Shown here one piece after another: positions 53,256 through 62,303 of a DNA stretch of 64,000 bases. Within the stretch, counting starts at the first letter, position 1, and each line of letters begins with the position of its first letter. The position numbers were made by a program, and so were the translations under genes. Under the pieces are notes generated by a model. That model was not told where the DNA came from, searched no databases, and saw only the letters and a program-made list of their open reading frames with translations. Source of the DNA: Pseudomonadota bacterium. Lineage in GTDB: Bacteria > Pseudomonadota > Gammaproteobacteria > Burkholderiales > Burkholderiaceae_C. The stretch is from NCBI GenBank assembly GCA_963205115.1, contig CAUJHV010000063.1:61054-125053 (forward strand), in the 5' to 3' direction.

Positions 53256-54617
53256 ATGCGCCTGCGTCTTTCCCCATCGGCCGCGTCGCGGCCTTCGCCC
53301 ACGGGCTGGCTGTTGACGGCCTGCCTGCTGCTGGCCACCTGGCTGGCCTTCCCGTCGCCTGCCTGGGCCGAGGAACCCTCGTTCTCCAGTGAGAGCGAGG
53401 CCTGCCTGAAGTGCCACGGCAAGCCCGACATCGCGCCCAAGAAGCTGGACGACGGCAAGACCCTGTCGATGCACGTGCGCGGCAAGGACTTCCTGGCCTC
53501 GCGCCACGTCAAGCAGGACTGCAGCGACTGCCACTCGGGCATGGACGAGCCGGAACACGGCAAGAAGCCCACGCCTCTGGCCAGCGTGCGGGCCCTGCGC
53601 GAGGCGACGCAGGAAACCTGCCGCGACTGCCACAAGAAGCGCTTCAAGCAGTTCGAGGACAGCCTGCATGCGGCCTTGCTGAAGCAGGGTGACACCAAGG
53701 CGCCGCTGTGCGCGAGCTGCCACGACGCGCACTACCAACACGACGTCAAGGTCGTCCAGCCGATCGAGAAGACGAGCTGCGGCGATTGCCACGAGAAGAT
53801 CTTCAAGGCCTACGCCGGCGACGTGCACGGCCTGGCCCGCAAGGCCAAGGGCAAGGAAGCGCCGATCTGCGCCGACTGCCACCAGTCGCACGAGATCCAA
53901 TCCGCCTCGCTGGGCGACGGCCCGCGCGACGCGTGCCTGAAGTGCCACAAGGGCACGGCCACCGACCACGCCAAGTGGCTGCCGAACACGGGCCTGCACT
54001 TCGAGGCGATTTCCTGCGTGGTCTGCCATTCGCCCAATGCCGAGCGCCGGGTCAACCTGCGCCTGTTCGATGCGGTGGCGGGCCAGCAGCTGCGCGAGAA
54101 GACCGGCGTGCCGCAGTTCGTCACCCGCGTGAAGGCCGAGGACGCCGGCAACACCGGCCTGGACGGCGGCGACCTCGAGCGCCTGATCGGCAAGTTTGCA
54201 GCTGACATGGGCGCCAAAGGCCGCGTCGAGCTGCGCGGCCGCCTGGAAGTGCGCGCCGGCGAGATGGCGCACCAGTTGCACCCCAAGGACAAGGCGCTGA
54301 GCACCTGCGATACCTGCCACAAGCAGGGGGCCGAACCTTTCAAGAGCGTCGTGTTGTCCATCGCCAGCGCCGACGGACGTCCGCTGAAGCACGTGGTGCA
54401 GCCCGAGGTGCTGGGCTCGGCCCAGGCGCTGGAGTCGGTGCGCGGCTTCTACGCGCTGGGCAGCACGCGCTTCAAGCTGCTGGACGTGCTGCTCGTGCTG
54501 GCCGTGGCGGCCAGCGCTGGCGGCTGCCTGCTGCACATGATGGCCCGTCGCGCCTTCCGCGGCGAGCGCGAGAAGCGGAAGGCCGCGCGCGCGTCGGCCG
54601 GTCAGGAGAAGTCATGA
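53256..54617 (+). CDS. Nine-heme c-type cytochrome with C-terminal TM anchor
   Basis: CxxCH motifs: CLKCH, CSDCH, CRDCH, CASCH, CGDCH, CADCH, CLKCH, CVVCH, CDTCH; C-terminal LLDVLLVLAVAASAGGCLLHMM. Confidence 0.92.
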   Translation: MRLRLSPSAASRPSPTGWLLTACLLLATWLAFPSPAWAEEPSFSSESEACLKCHGKPDIAPKKLDDGKTLSMHVRGKDFLASRHVKQDCSDCHSGMDEPEHGKKPTPLASVRALREATQETCRDCHKKRFKQFEDSLHAALLKQGDTKAPLCASCHDAHYQHDVKVVQPIEKTSCGDCHEKIFKAYAGDVHGLARKAKGKEAPICADCHQSHEIQSASLGDGPRDACLKCHKGTATDHAKWLPNTGLHFEAISCVVCHSPNAERRVNLRLFDAVAGQQLREKTGVPQFVTRVKAEDAGNTGLDGGDLERLIGKFAADMGAKGRVELRGRLEVRAGEMAHQLHPKDKALSTCDTCHKQGAEPFKSVVLSIASADGRPLKHVVQPEVLGSAQALESVRGFYALGSTRFKLLDVLLVLAVAASAGGCLLHMMARRAFRGEREKRKAARASAGQEKS

Positions 54618-55270
54618 AACGCCTGTACATCAACCCGCTGCCCGTGCGGCTGTGGCACTGGGCCAATGCGCTGTGCATCCTGGTCCTGATCCTCACCGGG
54701 ATCCAGATCCGCTACATCGGCCAAGTCGACCTGATGATGTCGTTCCGTACGGCCGTGTGGTTGCACAACGTGTCGGGTTTTGTGCTGGGCGGCCTGTTCG
54801 CCTTCTGGCTGCTGTACTACCTGCTGAGCGACCGCACCAGCGTGTACCACACCGATCCGGACCGCCAGCGCTTCTTCGCCGAGGCCTATCGGCAGATGAA
54901 GTACTACGGCTTCGGCATCCTCAAGGGCGACCCCAACCCGCACCACGTCACGCCGTACCGCAAGTTCAACCCCTTGCAGAGCATGACCTACCAGATCGTC
55001 ATGTTGGTGCTGCTGCCGCTGCAGTTCGGCACCGGACTGCTGCTGTGGGATGTCAAGCGTTTCGGTACCGTCGTCGACCTGCTGGGCGGCGTGCGCGTCG
55101 TGGACACGGTGCACGTGCTGCTGTTCGTGGCGTTCTCGGCCTTCGTCGTGATGCACGCCTACATGGGCAGCCTCGGCAACAAGGCCTCCACGCACTACAA
55201 GGAAATGCTCACCGGCTACGAGGAAATCGAGGAGCCGGGCGACACGGCGGCTGCGGGAAAACGCGGCTGA
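54614..55270 (+). CDS. Cytochrome b561/formate dehydrogenase gamma-like di-heme membrane cytochrome b
   Basis: MKRLYINPLPVRLWHWANALCILVLILTGIQI...AVWLHNVSGFVLGG...VVDTVHVLLFVAFSAFVVMHAYMG; ATGA overlap with multiheme gene. Confidence 0.88.
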   Translation: MKRLYINPLPVRLWHWANALCILVLILTGIQIRYIGQVDLMMSFRTAVWLHNVSGFVLGGLFAFWLLYYLLSDRTSVYHTDPDRQRFFAEAYRQMKYYGFGILKGDPNPHHVTPYRKFNPLQSMTYQIVMLVLLPLQFGTGLLLWDVKRFGTVVDLLGGVRVVDTVHVLLFVAFSAFVVMHAYMGSLGNKASTHYKEMLTGYEEIEEPGDTAAAGKRG

Positions 55271-55319
55271 GAGCGGCGGGGCCCGAGCCCCGCGCCTTTC
55301 GTCCAGGACCGATAAAGAG

Positions 55320-55359
55320 AAGCCCCGAGGGCGCGGCGGAAACCGCGGCCTCGGGGCTT
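55320..55359. terminator. Bidirectional terminator-like hairpin between convergent operons
   Basis: AAGCCCCGAGG ... CCTCGGGGCTT perfect 11-bp arms with further internal pairing (CGCGG/CCGCG). Confidence 0.75.
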
Positions 55360-55424
55360 GTGTTCGTGTGGCGGTGAAATCGTCTGGCGGTGAAGCCCGG
55401 CGCTCAGGTGCGCGCCGGGGGCCT

Positions 55425-55637
55425 TCAGGCGGGCGAGTTCGAGGACTTGGCCTGCGCAGCGGCTCGCTGCTCTTCCCGCCACAGCTTGAACAAGGCCATC
55501 GGCATCATCGCCGCGTAGGCCATCGTGATGAAGGGGCCGGCGAAGAACAGCGCCATGCGCTTGGCCACGCTCATGACTGGCGGGCGCATGCCTTCGGCCT
55601 CGTGCGCTGCGGACTCGGGGGTGGTGGGTCGGTTCAT
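55425..55637 (-). CDS. Small membrane protein at the end of the mtr-like operon
   Basis: MNRPTTPESAAHEAEGMRPPVMSVAKRMALFFAGPFITMAYAAMMPMALFKLWREEQRAAAQAKSSNSPA. Confidence 0.65.
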   Translation of the reverse strand: MNRPTTPESAAHEAEGMRPPVMSVAKRMALFFAGPFITMAYAAMMPMALFKLWREEQRAAAQAKSSNSPA

Positions 55638-55694
55638 GCGTGTCGGGAGTTCAAGGGAACGAGGGTGGCGCCAGGTCCGCGGCTGCGGCATCCG

Positions 55695-57770
55695 TCAGAA
55701 GCGGTACCTCACCGCCGCGCGCAGCACCTGCAGACTGTAGCCCGGCGAGCCGGTGCCCAGCGTCAGCAGGTTGGGCACGGTGGCCGCCGCAATACCGTCG
55801 AGGTGCCAGTCGGTGGACGCGTAGCGCTCGTGCCAGAAGCTGCCCAGCAGGGTGATGTGGGGTTGCAGCTGGTAGGTGGCGCTGAGCTTGAGGGTCTCGC
55901 GGCGATTGCCGGCGGACGGGAATTCGGACGTCGGCCCGGCGCTGTCGATGGCCACGCGGCTGCGCGAGCGTGAGCTGGCGATCTCGGCGGCGAGCGTCAG
56001 TTTGCCTTTCACGTACCGACCCTGGACTCCGCCGGTGTCCACGAGGTCGCGGGTCGTGGCGGACCAGTCGGCTGTCGCGTAGGCCGCGCTGCCACGCTGC
56101 AGCGAGCGGATCCGCTCGCTCTGCACGAAGGCAGAAACCGAGAGTTCGTCGTTCAGCGCGAGCGACACGTCGGCGCCCAGCGCCTCGCTGCGCGACTGCG
56201 CCAGGCCGATCGGTGAGCGTTGGTAGTCGTCGTTGGAGAACTCGCCGTGCACGCCGAGCTGCACGGCTTCGCTCAGCGTGTAGTCCGCTGCGGCACGCCA
56301 GCTGTCGCGCCGGCGGTCCGCCAGATTGAACTTGCGCAGCAGCGGGTTCTCGGCGGGCGAAATCCAGGTCGCTATGCCGTAGCCGTCGTTCGTGCGTTCG
56401 GCGTGAGCCGCGCGCAACGACAGGTTCAACCCGGTCAAGGGTTCCAGGCGCGCTTGCGCCCAGACCGTGGTGTCCAGGGTGTCGCTGGCTTCCTGCCAGG
56501 TGCGGTTGGTCGCGACCGCCTCGATGCCGCCGGACAGGCGCAGCGTGCCCGGTCCGCGGAAGTCGGCCGTTAGCTTGCCGCGGTCTTGTACGTAGCTGTA
56601 GGGTGTCGTGCTGACCGTGCCGCCGGCCGCAAGGTCGGTGGTCACCGTCGTGAAGGTCATGACCGGCGTCTGGTTGTCGCGCTCACTGTGCGAATAGACG
56701 GCATGTATGCGCAGCGCATCCATCGGCACCAGCGTGAGCCGCACGTTGGCGTTGTAGGTGTCCACGCGGCCCTGCAGCGAAGTCCGCGGCAGCGCTGCCA
56801 GCGTACTGGCCAGCAGCGGGTTCTGCGTCAGCGGCAGGAAGTTATCGTCCTGCGTGAGGCGGCCGACGGCGAAATCGGCGCTGACGCGCCACAGCGCCGA
56901 ATGCACGTAGGCGGCCTGCCCCGATACCTGGTGCAACGTGTTGTCGGGCGCGAGCGCGAGCTGGCCGACCGAAGCGCCGGGCACCGCAGAGATGAACGGG
57001 TTGGCCCAGCGCAGGCCGTCCAGCGCGTTGCGGAACTGCGAAACCTGGTAGCCCAGCGTGGCGTGCCACCGGTCGGCGCGGTAGGTGGCCGCGAGCTCCA
57101 GCTGGTCGGTCACCTGGTCGATCGGCAGCGGCAGCTGCGAAGCCGTCGAGAAGAACGAGCCGCTGCCGATGCGCAAGCCGTCACGCACGTCGTGGCGCAG
57201 GGACAGGCGTGTCGTCCAGCCGGGTTCCAGCGGCACCACGGCGGCGAGGTCCAGGCGCTTGCGGGTGGACGACAGGTCCACCGGCTGCAGGCTCGCGGCC
57301 AAGGGCATTGCGCCGGTGCTGGCCGCAGGGAAGCCCGCCGGCAGCGTCAACGTGTTCGCGCCGATGCCGAGGAAGGGCGATGCGGCGTCGTCGGCCAGGT
57401 AGCGGGGGATCTCGGCGTAGCCCAGCCGCAGGCCGACCAGGCCGTCCCGTCCGCCGCGCAGGTCGAGCTGGCGCAGCGCGGTGCTGCCGCTGGCATCGAG
57501 CCACCAGCCTTGCGGACCGCGCCAGCGCACGTCGCCTTCCAGCTGGAGGTAGTTGCCCTCGCGGCGCAGCCCGGTGTAGTCACCGAACCGGGCCGAGCGG
57601 TCGCTGACGACGGCCAAACCGGCTTCGACGGCGCCGGAGACGCCTTCCTTCTCGAAGGGGCAGGTCGCGCAGGCCCAGGCGGAGGTGTCGACGGCTTCGG
57701 CAGCCGCAGCGGCCGCGGGCGACAACACGCCCAGCGCGGCGAGCAGATAGAGCGAACTGAAGCGGGTCAT
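55695..57770 (-). CDS. mtrB: MtrB/PioB family decaheme-associated outer membrane beta-barrel protein
   Basis: Signal peptide, N-terminal CxxC (WACATCPFEKEG), repeated amphipathic beta-strands, C-terminal ...VLRAAVRYRF; adjacent to MtrA-like gene. Confidence 0.92.
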   Translation of the reverse strand: MTRFSSLYLLAALGVLSPAAAAAAEAVDTSAWACATCPFEKEGVSGAVEAGLAVVSDRSARFGDYTGLRREGNYLQLEGDVRWRGPQGWWLDASGSTALRQLDLRGGRDGLVGLRLGYAEIPRYLADDAASPFLGIGANTLTLPAGFPAASTGAMPLAASLQPVDLSSTRKRLDLAAVVPLEPGWTTRLSLRHDVRDGLRIGSGSFFSTASQLPLPIDQVTDQLELAATYRADRWHATLGYQVSQFRNALDGLRWANPFISAVPGASVGQLALAPDNTLHQVSGQAAYVHSALWRVSADFAVGRLTQDDNFLPLTQNPLLASTLAALPRTSLQGRVDTYNANVRLTLVPMDALRIHAVYSHSERDNQTPVMTFTTVTTDLAAGGTVSTTPYSYVQDRGKLTADFRGPGTLRLSGGIEAVATNRTWQEASDTLDTTVWAQARLEPLTGLNLSLRAAHAERTNDGYGIATWISPAENPLLRKFNLADRRRDSWRAAADYTLSEAVQLGVHGEFSNDDYQRSPIGLAQSRSEALGADVSLALNDELSVSAFVQSERIRSLQRGSAAYATADWSATTRDLVDTGGVQGRYVKGKLTLAAEIASSRSRSRVAIDSAGPTSEFPSAGNRRETLKLSATYQLQPHITLLGSFWHERYASTDWHLDGIAAATVPNLLTLGTGSPGYSLQVLRAAVRYRF

Positions 57771-57811
57771 GAGGGCCTCAGAAAACGATGTGGGGTGGCC
57801 GGTGCGCTGCA

Positions 57812-58816
57812 TCAGCGCATCAGCTTGTTGCCCGCAGGATGGTTCGAGCCATGCACCTGCGTGTGGCAGTTCAGGCAACTGCCGGCCGTGACGAAGATGG
57901 CACCGGCGCCGCCCTGCGACGGCAGACCCGCGGCCGTGCGCGAAACCGCCGGGTGGCCGGCCACGGTATGGCATTCCTGGCACAGCAGCGGCGCGGACTT
58001 GGTCAGCAGACCCGCGCGCGGCGAGCCATGGCTCGTGTGGCACTGGCCGCAGTCCTCTGCCACGGGCGCGTGCTCCCACAGCAGCGGACCGCGCTTCTCC
58101 GCGTGGCACGAGAAGCAGGTCTGGTTCAGCGTCTGCCCTGCCAGCATGGCCGGCGTGCTGTTGCCGTGCGCGTTGTGGCAATCGCTGCAACCCATCTTGC
58201 CCTGGCGAACCGGGTGGGCCGACGCCCGCTGGAATTCCGCGCGCTGGGTCTTGTGGCACGTGTAGCAGACCTGGGCCTCGGTGGCCTTGGCCATCACCGG
58301 ATCCTTGGCCGTGTGCATCTTGTGGCAGCTGGCGCAGGCCAGGTCGGCACGGCCGTGGCCTTCGGCGTGCCAGGCGTTGCGGGCGCTGTTTTCGTGGCAG
58401 CCCAGGCAGGGCGCATTGCGCTGCGCCGGCGTCATGAAGGAGCTGGCCTTCTGGCTGTTGATGGTGGGCAGCTTCTTGCTGTCCTTGATGGAGTGGTTGT
58501 AGCCGGGGCCGTGGCAGGATTCGCACTGCAGGCCGCCCTTGGCGAAAGGCGAGCGCGGGTCACCGCGTCGCGCGTGCTTGCTCTTGAACATCGCTGCCGT
58601 CGTATGGACGGCCGTGTCGGCGTCCTCGTCGTGGCAGTTCAGGCAGGTGTCGGCGCCCTTTTCGCTGTAGCGCGTGCCCTGCACGACGGGCAGCGGCGTG
58701 GCGGCGGCGGTGACAACCTTTGGCGCCGCAGGCGTCTGTGCCGCTGCGGGTCCGGCGCCGGACGACAGGGCGGCCAGCGCCAACAGCGCGCTCAGCAGGG
58801 GCTTGGAGAGTCTCAT
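57812..58816 (-). CDS. mtrA: DmsE/MtrA-family decaheme periplasmic c-type cytochrome
   Basis: Ten CxxCH motifs (CLNCH, CESCH, CLGCH, CASCH, CYTCH, CSDCH, CFSCH, CGQCH, CQECH, CLNCH) after a signal peptide. Confidence 0.94.
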   Translation of the reverse strand: MRLSKPLLSALLALAALSSGAGPAAAQTPAAPKVVTAAATPLPVVQGTRYSEKGADTCLNCHDEDADTAVHTTAAMFKSKHARRGDPRSPFAKGGLQCESCHGPGYNHSIKDSKKLPTINSQKASSFMTPAQRNAPCLGCHENSARNAWHAEGHGRADLACASCHKMHTAKDPVMAKATEAQVCYTCHKTQRAEFQRASAHPVRQGKMGCSDCHNAHGNSTPAMLAGQTLNQTCFSCHAEKRGPLLWEHAPVAEDCGQCHTSHGSPRAGLLTKSAPLLCQECHTVAGHPAVSRTAAGLPSQGGAGAIFVTAGSCLNCHTQVHGSNHPAGNKLMR

Positions 58817-58865
58817 TGTTCTGGCCCGTCGAAGCAGGGTGATGTTGGGCATGGCTGCGCGCCCC

Positions 58866-59348
58866 TCAGCGGGCAGCCGATGCGGCACGCGGCGGGGCGC
58901 CAGGTGCGCGGGTAGGCAAGGCCTGGCGCGGTGGCCGTCCGGCGGCGGCCGGCACGGCGACCATGGTGCCGCGGTTGGCGAGGTAGACGCCGGTCGGGAT
59001 GCGGGCCTTGTCGACGATCTCGGCGCTCGTCAAGTAGGGGCGGGCGGCGATGATGCGATCGGCCTCGGCGTCCTCGATGTACGCCAGCGTTTTCAGTTGC
59101 TCTCGCGTGGCCGAGTTGACATCGATGCGAGGCCGCGGCCGGGGTGCCTGCACCGCCCGCCGTGCCGCACCCGAGGCCACCGTGCCGCCCGGAACCTCCT
59201 GCGCGCCCGAGGCCGCATGCGGAGCCGGCGAGGCCATGGCAAATGCCAGGGCCTCATCCGGTGCGAGCGAGGCGGACAGCAGGCCTGCGGCCAGCAGCAT
59301 GGCGCTGCCGAACCGGTACCCCGTCCCCCACGTGCGAGCCCCTGGCAT
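58866..59348 (-). CDS. Exported helix-hairpin-helix (ComEA-like) protein
   Basis: Signal-like N-terminus; RIDVNSATREQLKTLAYIEDAEADRIIAARPYLTSAEIVDKARIPTGVY. Confidence 0.82.
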   Translation of the reverse strand: MPGARTWGTGYRFGSAMLLAAGLLSASLAPDEALAFAMASPAPHAASGAQEVPGGTVASGAARRAVQAPRPRPRIDVNSATREQLKTLAYIEDAEADRIIAARPYLTSAEIVDKARIPTGVYLANRGTMVAVPAAAGRPPRQALPTRAPGAPPRAASAAR

Positions 59349-59357
59349 GGCGTCGGC

Positions 59358-62195
59358 CTAGCGCTTGTGGACCGCGCGGATGTCACCCACGCGACCGGAC
59401 TCGTGGCAGACCCCGCAGGTCTCGACCCGTGCCAGCGCGGTGCTGCGCGGTTGGTAGATCGAACCGCCGTTGGACTCGATGTGTGCCCGCGACTGCAGCG
59501 AGTCGTGGCAGGCGAAGCACACCGTGGTCGTCGGCGACGTCACCAGCGTGGTCGCAGCAGCCTCCGTGGTGGTTCCCGTGGCGGCGGCGAAGCTGAAGCC
59601 CGTGCCGTAGGCCTTGTCCAGGTCGAAATACTTCGGCTGGATGGGGTTGGCCCAGGAGGTGCTCTGCGGCGCCGCGAACGTGAAGGCGGTGGTGCTGGTG
59701 CTGGCCAGCGAGCCGCTGAGCGTCGTGCGGTACAGACGGTTCGGCAGCGCGGTGATGGCGCTGGCGGCGCTGTAGTCGTACGTGCCGGGCAGGTGGCAGG
59801 TCTCGCAGTCCTTCAAGACGCCGGGATAGCCGATCTCCCAGTACCCGCCGGTGGCCGCGGGGGTGTGCCAGTTGTACTTCACCGTGCGCTTCGCTCCGCC
59901 GTGGATGGCGTGCACGAAGGCGGTGGAGTCAGCCGACCAGCCGCTGCTGGCGCGGTTCGGGGTGTGGCACCACGAGCAGGTCGTGCCGTCGTTGCGCTGG
60001 CCACCGTGGAAGGCTTCTTCCGTGAACGTGCCCAGCTCCTGGTGGCAGGCGTTGCAGCGCTTGTCTTCGACGATCGCGCGACGTCCGGTATAGCCGGCGG
60101 CGACCTTCTGCGCGTTCGGCGTGACGACCAGCAGGCCGCCGATCTCGTTGGCCGCGCCCACGGGCGAGGCCTTCACCGGGTAGCCGTCGACATTGGTCTG
60201 CGTCAGCGGCAGGGTGGACGTCACGTTGTACGAGTACCCCAGGCCGCCGGTGAGCATGACGGCCCCATCCGGCACCGTGACGCCGGTGAGCGTGGCGGTG
60301 TAGTAGCCGTCGGCATCCGGCCCGGCGAGCGTGCCGGCGCCCGTGCCGGTGGCCTTGCCGTTCCAGATTGTCTTCAGGTAGCCGCTGGCACTGGCATTGA
60401 AGTCGGCCGGCGCGGTGATGCCGTCCTGCGGCACCGCGAAGACAAAGTAGACGCTGGGCGCACCCATGAAGTTGTCCCAGATCTCCTTGTCACCGGTCAG
60501 CGGGCTGGCGGCGGTGTCGGCCAGGACGTTGAGGTCCTTGCGGGCGCCGTTCTGCAGCATGCGGAAGACGATCACCGGGCGCTTGGCGCTGTTGCGCGAG
60601 ACGCTCTTGATGTCATAGCTCACGGCGATGGCGCCGGCCGGCAGGCGTGCCGGGTTGGAGGCGATCCAGGCCGAATTGCTGTTCGCGTTGCCACCGGCCA
60701 CGTGCAGGGCGCTGCCCGCATTGGGCGGCGTGACCGGCAGGTGGTTGCGGTCGATCGTGTCGGGCTTGTGGCACATCGCGCACAACGAATCGTCGGCCTG
60801 CGGGCCCGCCGCATGGGCGAAGCCGGTGGAGCCGATGACACTGGCCTTCAGGCCGGCCCGCGCATCGGCCAGCGTGACGCCGGCACCGGTGGCGAAGTTG
60901 ATGCCGTCATGGCAGGAACCGCAGGCCACCCGACTGGGCATGTTCTTCCAGTTGTCGCCTTGCGCGGTCTTGGCCGTGGACTTGTCGGAACCGTCGTGGC
61001 ACTTGGTGCAGTTGCGCAGGTCCTGCGGATACCCGACGTGGTTGAACGCCAGGCCGCCGTAGTTGTAGTTCTGCTTGCTCAGCGTGTGACCGGCGTGCAG
61101 CTTGTGCACGAAGTTGGACAGGTTGCCCACGGCCCTGCCGTCGACCATGTTGGTCGCGCTGGTGAAGGTGAGCGTGGCGTTGTCCAGCGTGGCGTCGGTG
61201 CGGCCGTACTTGCGTTGCTCGGTGTGGCACATCACGCAGTAGCGGACCTCGTTGCGCGCGCCGCCGTGGAAGCTGGCCGAGGAACTGGAGGCCGTGTCGC
61301 CGGCGATGCCGCCGAGCTTGCGGTGGCACTCCTCGCACTTGGCATTGGCGACGACGTCGCGGCCCGAACTGGCGACGGGCGCGCCCGTGGAGGGCACGAA
61401 GTCGTAGATGGCATCGACCGGGCGGGTCAGCGGCACGCCGGTGGGCGTGGCGGCGAAGGCCGTGCCGGTGGCGGTGTTGGTGCCGGTGCCCGGGGCGTTG
61501 CCGGAGAACTGGATGCTCACGCGGTGCACGCTGGCTGGCGTGTAGCTCAGATCGGTGAGGTCCTTGTCACCGCCCAGCGCGGCCTTGTCGGCGTCGGTCA
61601 TGCTGGTGACGGCCAGCAGCTTCTGGCGCATCGTGGTGATGTCGCGTGCGAAGGTGTATGTGTAGGTGCCGTCGCCGTTGTCAACCAGCGTGCCGGTGTT
61701 GTCGGTCGAAGGACGGGTCGGTGTGGTCGTGGTCGCCGTGGTGGTGACGATGTAGCTGACCCAGCGCGCGGGCGAGCCGTTGACCGCAGGCACCAGCTTG
61801 GCCAGCGAAAAGGCCAGGTTCGGCAGGCTCTTGAGCGTAGTGCCGCTGGTGTTGCCCAGGCCGGCGATGGCCGCGCCATCGACATTCGTGACTTTGAAGT
61901 TCACCACCGGTGCGCCGGCGATGCTGACGCCGGTGACGGTGACCTGCGGCTCCAGCGCCTTCCACGCGGCGATGGACGCGTCGGTGGCCGCCGTGGCGTT
62001 CGAGGCAATCCTGACGGTGGCGCTTCCTGCAGGGCCCGCGGGGCCCGCAGGCCCTGTCGGGCCGGCCGGGCCCGAGGCACCGGTGGAACCCGAGGCGCCG
62101 GTGGTTCCGCCGTCTCCACCGCCACAGGCGGCAAGCATCGATACCAGCAGGCCTGCGGCCAGGCGGTTACGCCAGACGGCGTTCGTGCGCTTCAT
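59358..62195 (-). CDS. mtrC: OmcA/MtrC-family decaheme outer-surface cytochrome c lipoprotein
   Basis: Lipobox LLVSMLAACGGG; ten CxxCH (CEECH, CVMCH, CTKCH, CGSCH, CAMCH, CNACH, CSWCH, CETCH, CFACH, CGVCH); FHGGARNEVRYCVMCHTEQ pattern typical of OmcA/MtrC. Confidence 0.94.
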   Translation of the reverse strand: MKRTNAVWRNRLAAGLLVSMLAACGGGDGGTTGASGSTGASGPAGPTGPAGPAGPAGSATVRIASNATAATDASIAAWKALEPQVTVTGVSIAGAPVVNFKVTNVDGAAIAGLGNTSGTTLKSLPNLAFSLAKLVPAVNGSPARWVSYIVTTTATTTTPTRPSTDNTGTLVDNGDGTYTYTFARDITTMRQKLLAVTSMTDADKAALGGDKDLTDLSYTPASVHRVSIQFSGNAPGTGTNTATGTAFAATPTGVPLTRPVDAIYDFVPSTGAPVASSGRDVVANAKCEECHRKLGGIAGDTASSSSASFHGGARNEVRYCVMCHTEQRKYGRTDATLDNATLTFTSATNMVDGRAVGNLSNFVHKLHAGHTLSKQNYNYGGLAFNHVGYPQDLRNCTKCHDGSDKSTAKTAQGDNWKNMPSRVACGSCHDGINFATGAGVTLADARAGLKASVIGSTGFAHAAGPQADDSLCAMCHKPDTIDRNHLPVTPPNAGSALHVAGGNANSNSAWIASNPARLPAGAIAVSYDIKSVSRNSAKRPVIVFRMLQNGARKDLNVLADTAASPLTGDKEIWDNFMGAPSVYFVFAVPQDGITAPADFNASASGYLKTIWNGKATGTGAGTLAGPDADGYYTATLTGVTVPDGAVMLTGGLGYSYNVTSTLPLTQTNVDGYPVKASPVGAANEIGGLLVVTPNAQKVAAGYTGRRAIVEDKRCNACHQELGTFTEEAFHGGQRNDGTTCSWCHTPNRASSGWSADSTAFVHAIHGGAKRTVKYNWHTPAATGGYWEIGYPGVLKDCETCHLPGTYDYSAASAITALPNRLYRTTLSGSLASTSTTAFTFAAPQSTSWANPIQPKYFDLDKAYGTGFSFAAATGTTTEAAATTLVTSPTTTVCFACHDSLQSRAHIESNGGSIYQPRSTALARVETCGVCHESGRVGDIRAVHKR

Positions 62196-62303
62196 CGTCG
62201 GTCTCCTCGATTGCCGAATGCAACCCACCGACGATCGGCCCCTCAGCCTTCGCCCGATGGATAGTTCTCCCGCATGAGCCTACGTCTGCCCATGGCGCCG
62301 ACG

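Noticed and set aside
57771-58526. Cytochrome-to-MtrB fusion suggested by the 943-aa ORF 55695..58526
   Set aside because: The part upstream of 57770 is a shifted frame of the MtrA-like gene; MtrB has its own ATG and signal peptide at 57770.
58674-62264. 1196-aa plus-strand ORF antisense to the mtrC/mtrA region
   Set aside because: Low-complexity Arg/Gly/Val/Ala-rich composition typical of antisense frames in high-GC DNA; the opposite strand encodes clear decaheme cytochromes.
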